A stretch of 64,000 nt of DNA from Anaerolineales bacterium HSG25 (lineage in GTDB: Bacteria; Chloroflexota; Anaerolineae; 4572-78; J111). The stretch covers positions 1 through 64,000 of the forward strand of contig JAUCGA010000014.1 in assembly GCA_030377865.1 (NCBI GenBank), read 5' to 3'. How positions within the stretch are numbered: position 1 is the first letter of the stretch; each line of letters starts with the position of its first letter. The translations under genes and the position numbers were made by a program. The notes beneath the pieces were generated by a model, which ran no database searches, was not told the DNA's origin, and was given only the letters and a program-made list of their open reading frames with translations. This document shows positions 17,520-26,807 of the stretch, one piece after another.

Positions 17520-18677
17520 ATGTCAAACAAAATTGGAATGAGCTTTAGTTTAACCGAAGAACAAGCAATGATTAAACAAATGGCGCGGGAGTTTGCAGAG
17601 AATGAGATTATTCCCCATGCCGAACATTACGATAAAACCCACGAATATCCCCGTCCGGTTGTGGAAAAGGCCCAAGAGTTAGGGCTGACTCTACTCAACA
17701 TACCAGAGGAGTACGGTGGTTTAGGACTGAGTTTGGTCGAAGAGATGATTGTCGCTGAGGAGTTGTCGTATGGCTGTTCGGGCATTGGCCTGAGCATTAC
17801 GATTAACTGTTTAGCCGCTTTGCCGATTGTTATTGCCGGAAATGAGGAACAAAAACAGAAGTATTTGGGCAAGTTGGTCGATGGGGGCATGGCCGCTTAC
17901 TGTGTCACCGAGCCGGAAGCGGGGTCTGACGTGGCCGCGCTCCAAACGACCGCGGTCAAAGATGGGGATGATTACATCATCAATGGCACAAAAACCTTTA
18001 TCACCGGCGCAACCGTGGCCGATTGGTTTACCGTATTTGCCTATACCGACAAAGAAAAACGGCATAACGGGGTCAGCGCCTTTGTGATTGAAAAAGGGAC
18101 TCCCGGCCTATCTGTGGGTAAACCGTTTGACAAACTTGGTCAATGCGCCTCCGATACCGCCGAAGTAGTGCTGGAAAACGTGCGCGTTCCGGCCAGTAAC
18201 ATGCTTGGCAAAGAGGGATATGGCTTTATGATTGCCATGAAAGTGTTTGACCGCTCTCGCCCGTCGGTGGGGAGCATGGCTGTCGGCATTGCTCGTCGGG
18301 CCATGGAAGAGGCGATTAAATATGCCGCTGAACGCAAAACGATGGGCAAACCAATCTATCGTCACCAAGCCATCGGTCACATGATTGCCGACATGGCCAT
18401 GCAAATTGAAGCGGCTCGGCTGTTGGTCAGAAAAGCGGCTTGGCAGTACGACAATGACGAATCAAACGTCATGTCAGCCTCCATGGCCAAAGCATTCGCC
18501 GCCGACATGGCTATGAAAGTTACCACCGACGCAGTACAGGTTTTAGGTGGATACGGCTATATGCGCGAATATCCAGTCGAAAAACTGATGCGAGATGTGA
18601 AAGTCTGCCAAATTTACGAAGGAACTAGTCAAATTCAGCGCAATATCTTGGTACGCGAACTTTTTAAAAATTCGTAA
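17520..18677 (+). CDS. Acyl-CoA dehydrogenase
   Basis: 385 residues, typical length. FAD-dependent alpha,beta-dehydrogenation of acyl-CoA. Visible: the N-terminal FSLTEEQAMIKQMAREFAENE, the FAD/substrate loop YCVTEPEAGSDVAALQTTA, and the C-terminal LGGYGYMREYPVEKLMRD followed by YEGTSQIQ, with E367 as the expected catalytic base. The start at 17520 adds six residues relative to an alternative ATG at 17538 (MSFSLTEEQ), which would fit family alignments equally well; neither has a strong ribosome site. With the thioesterase and TetR regulator it points to acyl-CoA catabolism. Chain-length specificity cannot be read. Confidence 0.94.
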   Translation: MSNKIGMSFSLTEEQAMIKQMAREFAENEIIPHAEHYDKTHEYPRPVVEKAQELGLTLLNIPEEYGGLGLSLVEEMIVAEELSYGCSGIGLSITINCLAALPIVIAGNEEQKQKYLGKLVDGGMAAYCVTEPEAGSDVAALQTTAVKDGDDYIINGTKTFITGATVADWFTVFAYTDKEKRHNGVSAFVIEKGTPGLSVGKPFDKLGQCASDTAEVVLENVRVPASNMLGKEGYGFMIAMKVFDRSRPSVGSMAVGIARRAMEEAIKYAAERKTMGKPIYRHQAIGHMIADMAMQIEAARLLVRKAAWQYDNDESNVMSASMAKAFAADMAMKVTTDAVQVLGGYGYMREYPVEKLMRDVKVCQIYEGTSQIQRNILVRELFKNS

Positions 18678-18683
18678 ACGTGT

Positions 18684-18821
18684 GATGGTCAAGATGATGT
18701 TGAAAACCATGTCATACTGAGCCGAAGGCGAAGTATCCACCCGAATCTCCCTAGATTCGGGTGAGTGAGACCCTTCGCAAAAAACGCTCAGGATGACATA
18801 ATCTTTTTCAACATCAAGCTA
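18684..18821. mobile_element. Palindromic element, shell B with 'GTCATACTGAG' cargo
   Basis: Outer arms GGTCAAGATGATGTTGAAAA and TTTTTCAACATCAAGCT enclose a long inner hairpin starting TGTCATACTGAGCCGAAGG and ending CGCTCAGGATGACA. The same inner hairpin occurs in different outer arms at 29475-29627 and 44203-44355; the same outer arms hold another cargo at 24879-24977. Confidence 0.75.
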
Positions 18822-18875
18822 GAAAAATTGTATGTATAGTCAGCCTCTTTTGGTTTTGGGTTCAGAAAAGCTAAT

Positions 18876-19031
18876 GTATCAAGCACATAAGTGTCAACTT
18901 AGGCCAATCAGACCTTGCAGGTTTCCAAAACCTACAAGGTCAAGCCCATGTCCTGCAAGGTTTCCGCCGTAGGCGAACCTTGTAGGTCTGTCGTTAACAA
19001 TCCTTAAGTTGACGGATATGGTATCAAGCAC
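18876..19031. mobile_element. Miniature element, family H copy 2, with 11-bp target duplication
   Basis: Element 18887-19020 lies between perfect direct repeats GTATCAAGCAC (18876-18886 and 19021-19031). Ends: ATAAGTGTCAACTTA and TTAAGTTGACGGATATG. The inner part contains GACCTTGCAGGTTTCCAAAA and complementary AACCTTGTAGGTC segments. The right-hand target copy contains the stop codon of the minus-strand kinase gene (19024), so insertion was just past, or within, its end. Confidence 0.8.
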
Positions 19032-22000
19032 TACCAATAGCGGCGAGAATTTTTCGATTAACTAATACGTTATGTAAAAACTGTTTCCGTCGAGTTTTAT
19101 CCTTAATTAAATCAGTTTTACGTTTGGTATCGACATAGGCTTTTTCAATGTAATCTCGTGCATCTCGTTGGTTCAGAGCCATTAAAATGCGCCCATGTCG
19201 ATAATATATCTCTGCGGCGGAGATTTGGGGCGTTTGCAAATAGGTTAATGGCTCTAACAACTGAATAGCGACCTCAGAGCTTTTGAGTGCTTCGCGGAAG
19301 TTACCCATTTGATAAAAACCAACTCCACGTAGGTAATGGCCTAGCAGTTCATGCTCAGTATATTTTCGTTGTAGGGCTAATTTTATGATTCGGTTGCTTA
19401 ATCGAATAGCGTAAGCAACATGATTTTCGACATTTAGCGAGAGATGATAAGCGGCTAAGGCTTGATAACTACGCAACATCAAGGTTGAATCTTTTTGTTC
19501 TTCTGCTCGCTCTTTGGCTTTTTTGAGCAAGTTAAAAACGGTCTCATCTTCGGGTGATGCGTCAACCGGAGACTGTTTCGACGTATATTCAGCCAGTCCT
19601 AACGAAATTAAGGCATAAATCTGACCTCGTAAATGATGTGAATTTTTGAAGATTGTTTGCGCCTCTTCATAACATTTTAGCGACTGTTTGTAGTCGCCCA
19701 AACTGTACCATGCATCCCCCATGTGGTACTGATTCCAACCAACTTGAACAATCCCACCAATATCTTCAGAAATCGCCTTAGCCTCACTGTAATGGGCTAG
19801 AGCTTGTTCATAATCATCTACAAATAACGCTAACTTACCAATACCCCACAACGTCCATGCTTCCTCGATTCGATTATTGCTTTTGCGGCATATTTTCAGA
19901 GCTTGATGGAAGTAGATATGGGAGCGTTCGACATCATGTAGTGTATCAGCATAGATATGGCCGATGAGAGTAGTCAACTGCGCTTGTCTCACTTCATCGT
20001 TTAGGTCTTGGGCAATCAACAGAGCTTGAGTAGCGTAGCTCATGCTGTCGGCGTTACGCTGAGTCCACAGTAAACGAGCAATCTGTTCCAAACAGCGACA
20101 TTCTCCCAAACGGTCATTGATTTCTTGAGCCACGGTGAGACCCTGTTGCGCTACGGTACGAGCTTCTTCTAACTTGCCGATATGCCAATTATAGTCAGCC
20201 CGACGAGACATAACCTCAACCGCACGTTGCGAATCATCAAGCGATTTGGCGACATCCTGCAAAATGTCTAAGACTACTAACTCGTTTGTCCGGTTGCCCA
20301 TTAAATCAAGGAGCATGCGTTGTTGGTCAAGCAGGTCGTATTGCTCTAATAGATTTTCTTTTAGAGTCTCATCAAGCAAGTCAACGGCAATATCTTCTAA
20401 AATCTCTTGGGCTTGACCATAGTAATCAATCGCATCTTCATTGGCATAAATACGTTTGGCTCGATCTCCGGCTTTGCGTAGATAGGGTACGGCTTTTTCA
20501 TCTTGGGCACTGGCGATAAAATGATGAGCTATTTCTGCTGGGCTGTTGTTAGTTTTATGTCGATAAGCAATTTCTAGGACAGTAACAATTCGGCGATGTA
20601 ACTTTCGTCGTCGTAAGGGACGCAACTCTTCATAAAGCGTTTCTCGAATAATCGCATGTTGAAATCGATAAGTTCCCTCCTCGTTGACGGGTTCGAGCAG
20701 TTGGGCGCTAATTGCTTCGGCAATCATCTCTTGGACAATGGTTTTATCAATACGGCTACTTTTAACTAAAAACTCTAAGGGTATATTACGCCCCACCGCG
20801 GCCGCGAGTTGAAGAAACTTGAGAGTCTCTTTTTGAATTCGCTCAAAACGACTTCCCAAGACTGCTTTTATACTACCCGGCACATGCAGACGATCGTTAT
20901 CCCGTTGTTCCCAACGTCCCTCTTTAAGGACTATTTGTCCGTCAAGGGCTAACCCTTTCACCACCTCCTCAATATAAAGTGGATTTCCCTCGGTTGCTTT
21001 ATAAATTGAGGCCGCGAACTCAGCACTAACAGAGCTACCAAGCATGGCTTCCAACATGCTAGTGGTCATGTCCTGTCCGAGTCGTCTCAAGCTCATTTCA
21101 TGGAGCAGTTCGTAATTGTTTAAGGCTTCTATCAGGCGATTAATGGGGCTAGTATAACTGAGTGCTACATCTCGGTATGATCCGATAATTAAGAGCGAAG
21201 TACCGACAGATTGCTCTACCAATATTTTTAACATGTCCAAACTGCCGGGGTCGGCAAAATGAATATCATCTAGCAATAACAGGGTCGGTTGCTCGTAGGT
21301 TAGATTGAGAATAAATTGGCTAATTTGACCAAATAATCTGGCTCGCTCTGCTTCTGGTTCTAGGGGAGGGTTAGGCGGAATAAAGCCTAGTTTCTCGGTC
21401 AGTTGAGGAACAAACTTAACCACTTCACCAGCAATTAAACCAGACATTTGTCGCCTTAAAGTTGAGGCGGGTTGCTCGTGGATATATTTCTGAATCGCAT
21501 TGCTGAATATCGAATAAGGTAGCCCCAAATCTTGTTCTTGAGCAGAATCTTGCAGAACGTATCCGTCACGCAACTTGGCGTATACCTCTAGCTCTTTCAG
21601 TAGACGTGTCTTACCGATTCCACCCTCGCCTGAGAGCAAAATAAAGTTATCTTTACTATTTTCACCCAAACGGGCTATATCCCAACGGTGTTTTAGTTCG
21701 TTAAGCTCATCGGAGCGACCAACCATTTTGCCCCGAGAGATACGGTCAAGCAAGATTTGGTGAGTAATGGCAGGAATCGCAAGGGTTTGCTGGGTGCTAT
21801 ACTTGGCTGTTACCTGTATCGTACTTTTGTCGTCGCTGGTGAGGCTTGTTAAAATTGGAGCTAAAGATTGACGGACTAAACCGGCATTTTCATGCCGATC
21901 TTCAGGTCGTTTTGCCAATAGACTGAGTATAATAGCTTGTAAATCATCGGGAATCGAACCATTATAATGTTGAGGTGGCACAACTGGAGCATGAATGTGT

Positions 22001-22707
22001 TGCGAGATAACAGTCAAAGGGTCATCATCATGAAAGGGTCGCCGTCCAGTCAGGAGTTCATACATAATGACTCCCATAGCATACAAATCAACCCGATGGT
22101 CGCCCTGCTCACCCAAGGCTAATTCTGGCGCAAGATAAGCGGCAGTTCCAGCCACCAAACCGGCTTGGGTTAATCGTGATTGTCCCTCAATACGAGCCAA
22201 ACCAAAGTCCATCACCTTGACCTGATTATCAGGTGTAACCATCACATTTTCAGGTTTGAGGTCGCGGTGAATGACCGAATTTTCATGCGAATATTCTAGG
22301 GCGGCTAAGATACTATCAATAATGGGGAGTGATTCGGTAAACGGCATTAAATCGGGGCTATAACCGTTATCGAGTGCCCATAAGTCTTGGCCGGGGATAT
22401 ATTCCATAACTAGATATGGGCGACCTTGTTCTTCGGAATAGTCGTACAGGGTGACAATATTGGCCTGATTAAGACGAGCGACAGAGCGGGCTTCACTACG
22501 AAAACGTTCCAACTTGTCACCCGCCATGCCACTGCCTGATACAGATAAGACTTTTATAGCAACGGTACGTTTGAGTTGTTGGTCTTCGGCTTTGTATACA
22601 ATGCCTGCGCCCCCTTCACCCAATTGACTCTCTAACCGATAACGGTCGTTTAAAATTGTACCAACACTGATATTTACAGCCGGCTGGCTACGTCTAAAAA
22701 GCTTCAT
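19024..22707 (-). CDS. Serine/threonine protein kinase fused to STAND ATPase and TPR repeats
   Basis: 1227 residues. Kinase about 15-290: glycine loop LGEGGAGIV, lysine in VAIKVL, HRDLKPEN with D149, DFGLAR with D167, all intact. STAND/AAA ATPase about 320-700: SGEGGIGKTRLL and TLLLLDDIHFADPGS. TPR-like helical repeats (about 740-1200) follow. Architecture resembles the protein at 9327-14111 without the MBL and STAS parts, and here the kinase should be active. These cytoplasmic proteins resemble eukaryotic-like STAND sensors, with TPRs as the probable ligand or partner surface. ATG with AGGATATCCCTGCA upstream. Monocistronic. Confidence 0.92.
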   Translation of the reverse strand: MKLFRRSQPAVNISVGTILNDRYRLESQLGEGGAGIVYKAEDQQLKRTVAIKVLSVSGSGMAGDKLERFRSEARSVARLNQANIVTLYDYSEEQGRPYLVMEYIPGQDLWALDNGYSPDLMPFTESLPIIDSILAALEYSHENSVIHRDLKPENVMVTPDNQVKVMDFGLARIEGQSRLTQAGLVAGTAAYLAPELALGEQGDHRVDLYAMGVIMYELLTGRRPFHDDDPLTVISQHIHAPVVPPQHYNGSIPDDLQAIILSLLAKRPEDRHENAGLVRQSLAPILTSLTSDDKSTIQVTAKYSTQQTLAIPAITHQILLDRISRGKMVGRSDELNELKHRWDIARLGENSKDNFILLSGEGGIGKTRLLKELEVYAKLRDGYVLQDSAQEQDLGLPYSIFSNAIQKYIHEQPASTLRRQMSGLIAGEVVKFVPQLTEKLGFIPPNPPLEPEAERARLFGQISQFILNLTYEQPTLLLLDDIHFADPGSLDMLKILVEQSVGTSLLIIGSYRDVALSYTSPINRLIEALNNYELLHEMSLRRLGQDMTTSMLEAMLGSSVSAEFAASIYKATEGNPLYIEEVVKGLALDGQIVLKEGRWEQRDNDRLHVPGSIKAVLGSRFERIQKETLKFLQLAAAVGRNIPLEFLVKSSRIDKTIVQEMIAEAISAQLLEPVNEEGTYRFQHAIIRETLYEELRPLRRRKLHRRIVTVLEIAYRHKTNNSPAEIAHHFIASAQDEKAVPYLRKAGDRAKRIYANEDAIDYYGQAQEILEDIAVDLLDETLKENLLEQYDLLDQQRMLLDLMGNRTNELVVLDILQDVAKSLDDSQRAVEVMSRRADYNWHIGKLEEARTVAQQGLTVAQEINDRLGECRCLEQIARLLWTQRNADSMSYATQALLIAQDLNDEVRQAQLTTLIGHIYADTLHDVERSHIYFHQALKICRKSNNRIEEAWTLWGIGKLALFVDDYEQALAHYSEAKAISEDIGGIVQVGWNQYHMGDAWYSLGDYKQSLKCYEEAQTIFKNSHHLRGQIYALISLGLAEYTSKQSPVDASPEDETVFNLLKKAKERAEEQKDSTLMLRSYQALAAYHLSLNVENHVAYAIRLSNRIIKLALQRKYTEHELLGHYLRGVGFYQMGNFREALKSSEVAIQLLEPLTYLQTPQISAAEIYYRHGRILMALNQRDARDYIEKAYVDTKRKTDLIKDKTRRKQFLHNVLVNRKILAAIGSA

Positions 22708-23372
22708 TGCAGGGATATCCTATTGAATAGTTTATGGTTAGGTATTTTGTCTGTTTTACTAATGTTTGTCAATTTTTGTTGACCGTTCGGGAGATGGTTG
22801 AATAATTTCGTAAAACGTGAGGCGTGAAACGTGAGGATTCTGTAGTGGTCAACACGATGTTGAAAATTGTGTTAAATTTCCTTAACCTGTATATCGGCAT
22901 GCAAAAACGGGAAGCACTCAGAAGTTTATCATTTCAACATGACTAAAACAATATCTGATAGGATTGACAGGATTACAAGTAAAAAAATCCTGTCAATCCT
23001 GTTAATCCTGTTAAAAAATGCTTTTGATTTTATCAAAATATCAGGTCATGAATGAAACGACAAACTCTTGAGCACTATATGTAGTATTGATTTCACAAAA
23101 AACACGTTTTTGTATTTTCGGAAATTTTTCAACATCAACATGACGTAAAAGTTCAGTAAAGCCGCCCTAGAAACCCGATTTCTTTGAGAAATCGGGTTTC
23201 TGACGCTCTTTTTGGCGAGTTTACTGAATATTTACCGTGAGGATTCAGAGACAAATCACATATTCACGTACCTAGGAATGAGTCCTAAATAAGTTGCGCG
23301 CCCAGAGTGGTTCAATCTTGAAGATTGAACCACTCTCATGACCAACATGCACAAGTTAATTAATCCCGATCC
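22708..23372. repeat. Repeat cluster between kinase and ferritin genes
   Basis: No gene is seen. It contains the left half of a shell B element (about 22842-22880) and its right half (about 23124-23144), separated by a complete family D element (22924-23065) with the CCTGTTAATCCTGTT cargo; then a family E element (23145-23235), and a 33-nt perfect palindrome (23304-23336; 16-bp arms, AGAGTGGTTCAATCTT) just beyond the ferritin stop. The split of shell B suggests serial nested insertion. Confidence 0.7.
23145..23235 (-). mobile_element. Miniature element, family E copy 1
   Basis: 91 bp, ends GTAAAAGTTCAGTAAA and TTTACTGAATATTTAC, with the inner perfect hairpin GAAACCCGATTTCT/AGAAATCGGGTTTC. 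Same family as 25578, 26717 and 48686. Confidence 0.85.
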
Positions 23373-23891
23373 CTATGCTTCGTCAGTTCTAGCCAATTCA
23401 TGAGGGTTGCGAATTAAATAATCTTCAACTAACAATAAATTATGTTCACCCGCCCGACGAATTACATTAAGCAAGTCACTCATGCTCGACACCTCTTCGA
23501 GTTGTTCGGTAACGAACCACTGTAGAAACTGGCGAGTTAGGTGATCACTCTCCTTAACTGCTAAATCAACTAAGGCATTAATCTGGTCAGTTACTTGTAG
23601 CTCTTGCTGTAAAGCCAAATCAACACATTCTTCAGCTGTCTCAAATTGGTTTTTAATCTGTTTGGTAGCCGGAATTATGGGATGCCCTCCGGCTTCACTG
23701 ATATAGCTCAATAATTTCATAGCATGGGCATGCTCTTCTTGAGCCTGCAAATGGAAGAAACTCGCCAATTCTGGGAGTGTTTCACTCTCAAAATGAAAGG
23801 CAATAGCTAAATATTGCATTGAAGCGGTGAACTCTTCTACAACTTGTGTATTGATTGCTTCAACAACTGATGGTTTAAGTAATGATGTCAT
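23373..23891 (-). CDS. Ferritin (iron-storage ferroxidase)
   Basis: 172 residues from ATG 23891. A longer frame reaches 23996, but AGGAGCTTGGTACCA directly before 23891 and the family N-terminus decide the start. Four-helix ferritin fold with ferroxidase ligands visible: EEFTASMQYLA (helix A Glu), EEHAHAMKLL (Glu and His of helix B), and VTEQLEEV (Glu/Gln of helix D). Oxidises Fe(II) and stores iron in a 24-mer shell in the cytoplasm. Lacks the bacterioferritin haem Met signature as far as can be judged. Divergent from a stalked membrane protein 55 bp away, so control elements may be shared. Confidence 0.9.
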   Translation of the reverse strand: MTSLLKPSVVEAINTQVVEEFTASMQYLAIAFHFESETLPELASFFHLQAQEEHAHAMKLLSYISEAGGHPIIPATKQIKNQFETAEECVDLALQQELQVTDQINALVDLAVKESDHLTRQFLQWFVTEQLEEVSSMSDLLNVIRRAGEHNLLLVEDYLIRNPHELARTDEA

Positions 23892-23946
23892 TGGTACCAA
23901 GCTCCTATACGTAATTTGATATTTTCTAAAACTCGCCATATTATAT

Positions 23947-24792
23947 ATGAAACGTTTAAATATCCAAGTAGGAAAATACGCCCTATTCATTTCCAACTTT
24001 GATGGTTTTGGGGTAAAATCTTTAGGGTATAGTTTTTTCTCAAGTATAGGGTTTTATTGCTTCAAGAAACATGTCAATCGAGGTGTGTATTTAAGGAAGT
24101 ATAGCCGTATTAAGTCAATATTTCCTATAAAAGTCGTGAACAGGTTACAAATTGTTTTGGTTAGTTTATTGGCGAGTTTAGTTGTTTTGGTTTTTATAAC
24201 CTTAACATTTTTGGTTTTGTTTGTGCCCATAGAGGCATTACCGATAATTATCGTCACTCCAACTCGAACCGTAACGTTAACTCCCATCAGTACCGCGTTA
24301 CCAACGTCACCGAGTCTATTACCAACAGCTAATATTTTAGCCTCGGTAACAGCCGAACCAACACCGGCCAATACACGAGTTCCAACAGTGACACCATTGC
24401 CACCAAAAACGGCTACCCCGACAATTGTTTTTGAGGTTCCAACTATTATTGTTTTGCCGACGGAAACACCAACAGAAACACCTCGTCCGTTGCCCAAGCC
24501 AACCTCAACAAGAGCAAAAAATACACCAACCATAATTCCCCTAAGCTACCGAATCGATTTTAAGGCTGATGACACAAAAATCAATAAAAATCAATGTACC
24601 GATCTTGAATGGGATGTTCAAGGAGCAGAAACTATTTTTTTGGATGGAACATTAGTTGAACCATCTGGAAATAAAGAGGTTTGTCCTAAACGCAAACAAA
24701 CTTATCGACTTGAAGTAAAATTGCCAAATATCGCTAACCAAGAAATTAGAGAAGTGACGATTGAGGTTAATGATACTGACCCAATTAATTAA
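23947..24792 (+). CDS. Membrane-anchored protein with Pro/Thr stalk and C-terminal Ig-like domain
   Basis: Up to 281 residues. One membrane segment (LVSLLASLVVLVFITLTFLV, about 73-92), a long extracytoplasmic stalk rich in Thr and Pro (about 105-205), and a C-terminal beta domain with the pattern NQCTDLEWDVQGAETIFLDG and a second Cys (EVCPKRKQTYRLEV). This two-Cys domain is common in Chloroflexota surface proteins. The first 60 residues look unlike a signal and may be non-coding; a GTG at 24136 would start just before the membrane helix. Its last 42 bases are duplicated at 25890-25931. Function unknown. Confidence 0.65.
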   Translation: MKRLNIQVGKYALFISNFDGFGVKSLGYSFFSSIGFYCFKKHVNRGVYLRKYSRIKSIFPIKVVNRLQIVLVSLLASLVVLVFITLTFLVLFVPIEALPIIIVTPTRTVTLTPISTALPTSPSLLPTANILASVTAEPTPANTRVPTVTPLPPKTATPTIVFEVPTIIVLPTETPTETPRPLPKPTSTRAKNTPTIIPLSYRIDFKADDTKINKNQCTDLEWDVQGAETIFLDGTLVEPSGNKEVCPKRKQTYRLEVKLPNIANQEIREVTIEVNDTDPIN

Positions 24793-24878
24793 AAAGAACT
24801 TTTGAGGCTAGTCATAGCCCCAAAATTATAGCCCGTTTTACCAATAATCAATCTATTATAAAAATTTAAAGAACTCTA

Positions 24879-24977
24879 TAGTGGTCAGACTGATGTTGAA
24901 AATGGAGTGCAACGGGTTTAGCCGTTGCCAACAACAATGGCTAAACCCATTGCACTCCAACATCATTTTGACCACCA
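24879..24977. mobile_element. Palindromic element, shell B with GCAACGGGTTTAGCC cargo, copy 1
   Basis: Outer arms TAGTGGTCAGACTGATGTTG and CAACATCATTTTGACCACC; inner hairpin TGGAGTGCAACGGGTTTAGC and complement. Duplicated at 26018-26116. Lies just upstream of the response-regulator promoter. Confidence 0.75.
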
Positions 24978-25013
24978 CAAAAATTAAAGAATTCTCACCT
25001 GCTTTCAATAATC

Positions 25014-25042
25014 TTGACAACCTTTCATAATTGTGCTAGTCT
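25014..25042 (+). promoter_or_regulatory. Putative sigma-70 promoter of response regulator, copy 1
   Basis: TTGACA (25014-25019), 17-bp spacer, TAGTCT (25037-25042). The -35 is perfect, the -10 weak. The identical sequence occurs at 26153-26181 in the duplicate. Confidence 0.4.
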
Positions 25043-25098
25043 TGATAAATAAGTTTTTTGTAAACAGCTGAGAAAATCTATTTAATCGGAGCAGTTAC

Positions 25099-25464
25099 GT
25101 GTCCAAAGTATTATATGTTGAAGATCATCCAGCTCAAAGAGATATACTAGCTCAGATGTTAGAGCTTAATGGATTTGAAGTTGATGTTGCTAGTGATGGC
25201 TTAGAAGGTGTTGAAAAAGCGCGCAGTTGGTTACCTGATTTAATACTCATGGATTTACGCATGCCGCGCATGGATGGTTTTGAAGCGATTAAGACAATTC
25301 GTTCTTATGATGAAACAAAACATATTCCTATTATTGCAATCTCTGCATGGGCAAGCGCTAAGCATAAAGAGCGTGCCTTGTCAGCGGGAGCAACTGAGCA
25401 CTTTACCAAGCCAGTTGATTTAAGTCGGTTGTTAAATACAATTGGTCGCTATCTAAAAGATTAA
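25099..25464 (+). CDS. Single-domain response regulator (CheY-like), copy 1
   Basis: 121 residues, receiver domain only. Acidic pocket E8/D9, phospho-acceptor D52 (LILMDLRMPRMDG), K104 (HFTKPVD). GTG start at 25099 preceded by ATCGGAG. Followed by a strong hairpin terminator. No kinase is adjacent; it could serve any of the hybrid kinases downstream or work as a shuttle in a relay. Encoded again at 26238 with one residue change (T99 here). This copy is monocistronic between a stalked membrane protein and a truncated gene remnant. Confidence 0.95.
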   Translation: MSKVLYVEDHPAQRDILAQMLELNGFEVDVASDGLEGVEKARSWLPDLILMDLRMPRMDGFEAIKTIRSYDETKHIPIIAISAWASAKHKERALSAGATEHFTKPVDLSRLLNTIGRYLKD

Positions 25465-25486
25465 ACCGTCCCTTTTTGATAAACAT

Positions 25487-25524
25487 AAAAAGCGACACCT
25501 ATACCTTAGGTTGTCGCTTTTTTT
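25487..25524 (+). terminator. Intrinsic terminator after response regulator, copy 1
   Basis: AAAAAGCGACA pairs with TGTCGCTTTTT, followed by further T residues, 22 bases after the stop. The loop itself contains CCT...AGG. An identical terminator follows copy 2. Confidence 0.9.
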
Positions 25525-25577
25525 CGTGCAAATACGGGTTTAGGAGAAGTTTTGAGTTCTCCTCTTGTCGAGAGAAT

Positions 25578-25668
25578 GTAAATATTCAGTGAACTCGCCA
25601 GAAAGAGCATCAGAAACCCGATTTCTCAAAGAAATCGGGTTTCTAGAGCTACTTTACTGAACTTTTAC
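25578..25668 (+). mobile_element. Miniature element, family E copy 2
   Basis: Ends GTAAATATTCAGT and ACTGAACTTTTAC, inner hairpin GAAACCCGATTTCT. Flanking octamers GAGAGAAT and GGGAGAAT match at 7 of 8 positions, consistent with an 8-bp target duplication. Followed by the 33-nt palindrome at 25672-25704. Confidence 0.8.
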
Positions 25669-25707
25669 GGGAGAATGGTTCAATCTTAAAGATTGAACCA
25701 TTCTGGC

Positions 25708-25889
25708 CTAAGCTCTATCGTTTAAGCGTTGTAGACGAGTTGTGATTCCAATCATAATCAATAATAACAGAACTAACACCCCAGAAACAACGGCAATATA
25801 GCTATTCCCTGACAAAATAACACCACCACTCTTAGGCATAGCTTCCGATAACGGCTCCTCTTCCGCATCAGTTGGAACAACATCTGAGG
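25708..25889 (-). pseudogene. C-terminal fragment of duplicated stalked membrane protein
   Basis: Identical to the last 60 codons of the gene at 26847-27404 (PSDVVPTDAEEEPLSEAMPK... to the C-terminal membrane helix and stop), cut at the duplication junction 25889/25890. No start codon or signal; a by-product of the 1139-bp duplication. Confidence 0.9.
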
Positions 25890-26017
25890 GAAGTGACGAT
25901 TGAGGTTAATGATACTGACCCAATTAATTAAAAAGAACTTTTGAGGCTAGTCATAGCCCCAAAATTATAGCCCGTTTTACCAATAATCAATCTATTATAA
26001 AAATTTAAAGAACTCTA

Positions 26018-26116
26018 TAGTGGTCAGACTGATGTTGAAAATGGAGTGCAACGGGTTTAGCCGTTGCCAAAAACAATGGCTAAACCCATTGCACTCCAAC
26101 ATCATTTTGACCACCA
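26018..26116. mobile_element. Palindromic element, shell B, copy 2 (in duplicated unit)
   Basis: Same as 24879-24977 except CCAACAACAATGG reads CCAAAAACAATGG, which breaks one base pair of the inner hairpin. Confidence 0.75.
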
Positions 26117-26152
26117 CAAAAATTAAAGAATTCTCACCTGCTTTCAATAATC

Positions 26153-26181
26153 TTGACAACCTTTCATAATTGTGCTAGTCT
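26153..26181 (+). promoter_or_regulatory. Putative promoter of response regulator, copy 2
   Basis: Identical to 25014-25042 (TTGACA, 17 bp, TAGTCT). Confidence 0.4.
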
Positions 26182-26237
26182 TGATAAATAAGTTTTTTGT
26201 AAACAGCTGAGAAAATCTATTTAATCGGAGCAGTTAC

Positions 26238-26603
26238 GTGTCCAAAGTATTATATGTTGAAGATCATCCAGCTCAAAGAGATATACTAGCTCAGATGTTA
26301 GAGCTTAATGGATTTGAAGTTGATGTTGCTAGTGATGGCTTAGAAGGTGTTGAAAAAGCGCGCAGTTGGTTACCTGATTTAATACTCATGGATTTACGCA
26401 TGCCGCGCATGGATGGTTTTGAAGCGATTAAGACAATTCGTTCTTATGATGAAACAAAACATATTCCTATTATTGCAATCTCTGCATGGGCAAGCGCTAA
26501 GCATAAAGAGCGTGCCTTGTCAGCGGGAGCAAATGAGCACTTTACCAAGCCAGTTGATTTAAGTCGGTTGTTAAATACAATTGGTCGCTATCTAAAAGAT
26601 TAA
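26238..26603 (+). CDS. Single-domain response regulator (CheY-like), copy 2
   Basis: 121 residues, identical to copy 1 except N99 for T99, two positions after a conserved SAGA turn and five before K104. D52 and K104 are conserved. GTG start, same promoter, ribosome site and terminator as copy 1, since the whole unit is duplicated. Gene dosage is therefore doubled. The substituted position lies close to the signalling face, so the copies might differ slightly in partner preference, but drift is the simpler view. Confidence 0.95.
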   Translation: MSKVLYVEDHPAQRDILAQMLELNGFEVDVASDGLEGVEKARSWLPDLILMDLRMPRMDGFEAIKTIRSYDETKHIPIIAISAWASAKHKERALSAGANEHFTKPVDLSRLLNTIGRYLKD

Positions 26604-26625
26604 ACCGTCCCTTTTTGATAAACAT

Positions 26626-26663
26626 AAAAAGCGACACCTATACCTTAGGTTGTCGCTTTTTTT
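26626..26663 (+). terminator. Intrinsic terminator after response regulator, copy 2
   Basis: Same hairpin as 25487-25524, AAAAAGCGACA with TGTCGCTTTTTTT. Confidence 0.9.
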
Positions 26664-26716
26664 CGTGCAAATACGGGTTTAGGAGAAGTTTTGAGTTCTC
26701 CTCTTGTCGAGAGAAT

Positions 26717-26807
26717 GTAAATATTCAGTGAACTCGCCAGAAAGAGCATCAGAAACCCGATTTCTCAAAGAAATCGGGTTTCTAGAGCTACTTTACTGAA
26801 CTTTTAC
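26717..26807 (+). mobile_element. Miniature element, family E copy 3 (in duplicated unit)
   Basis: Duplicate of 25578-25668. The adjacent 33-nt palindrome at 26811-26843 lies just beyond the stop of the minus-strand gene that begins at 27404 and may act as its transcript end. Confidence 0.8.
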
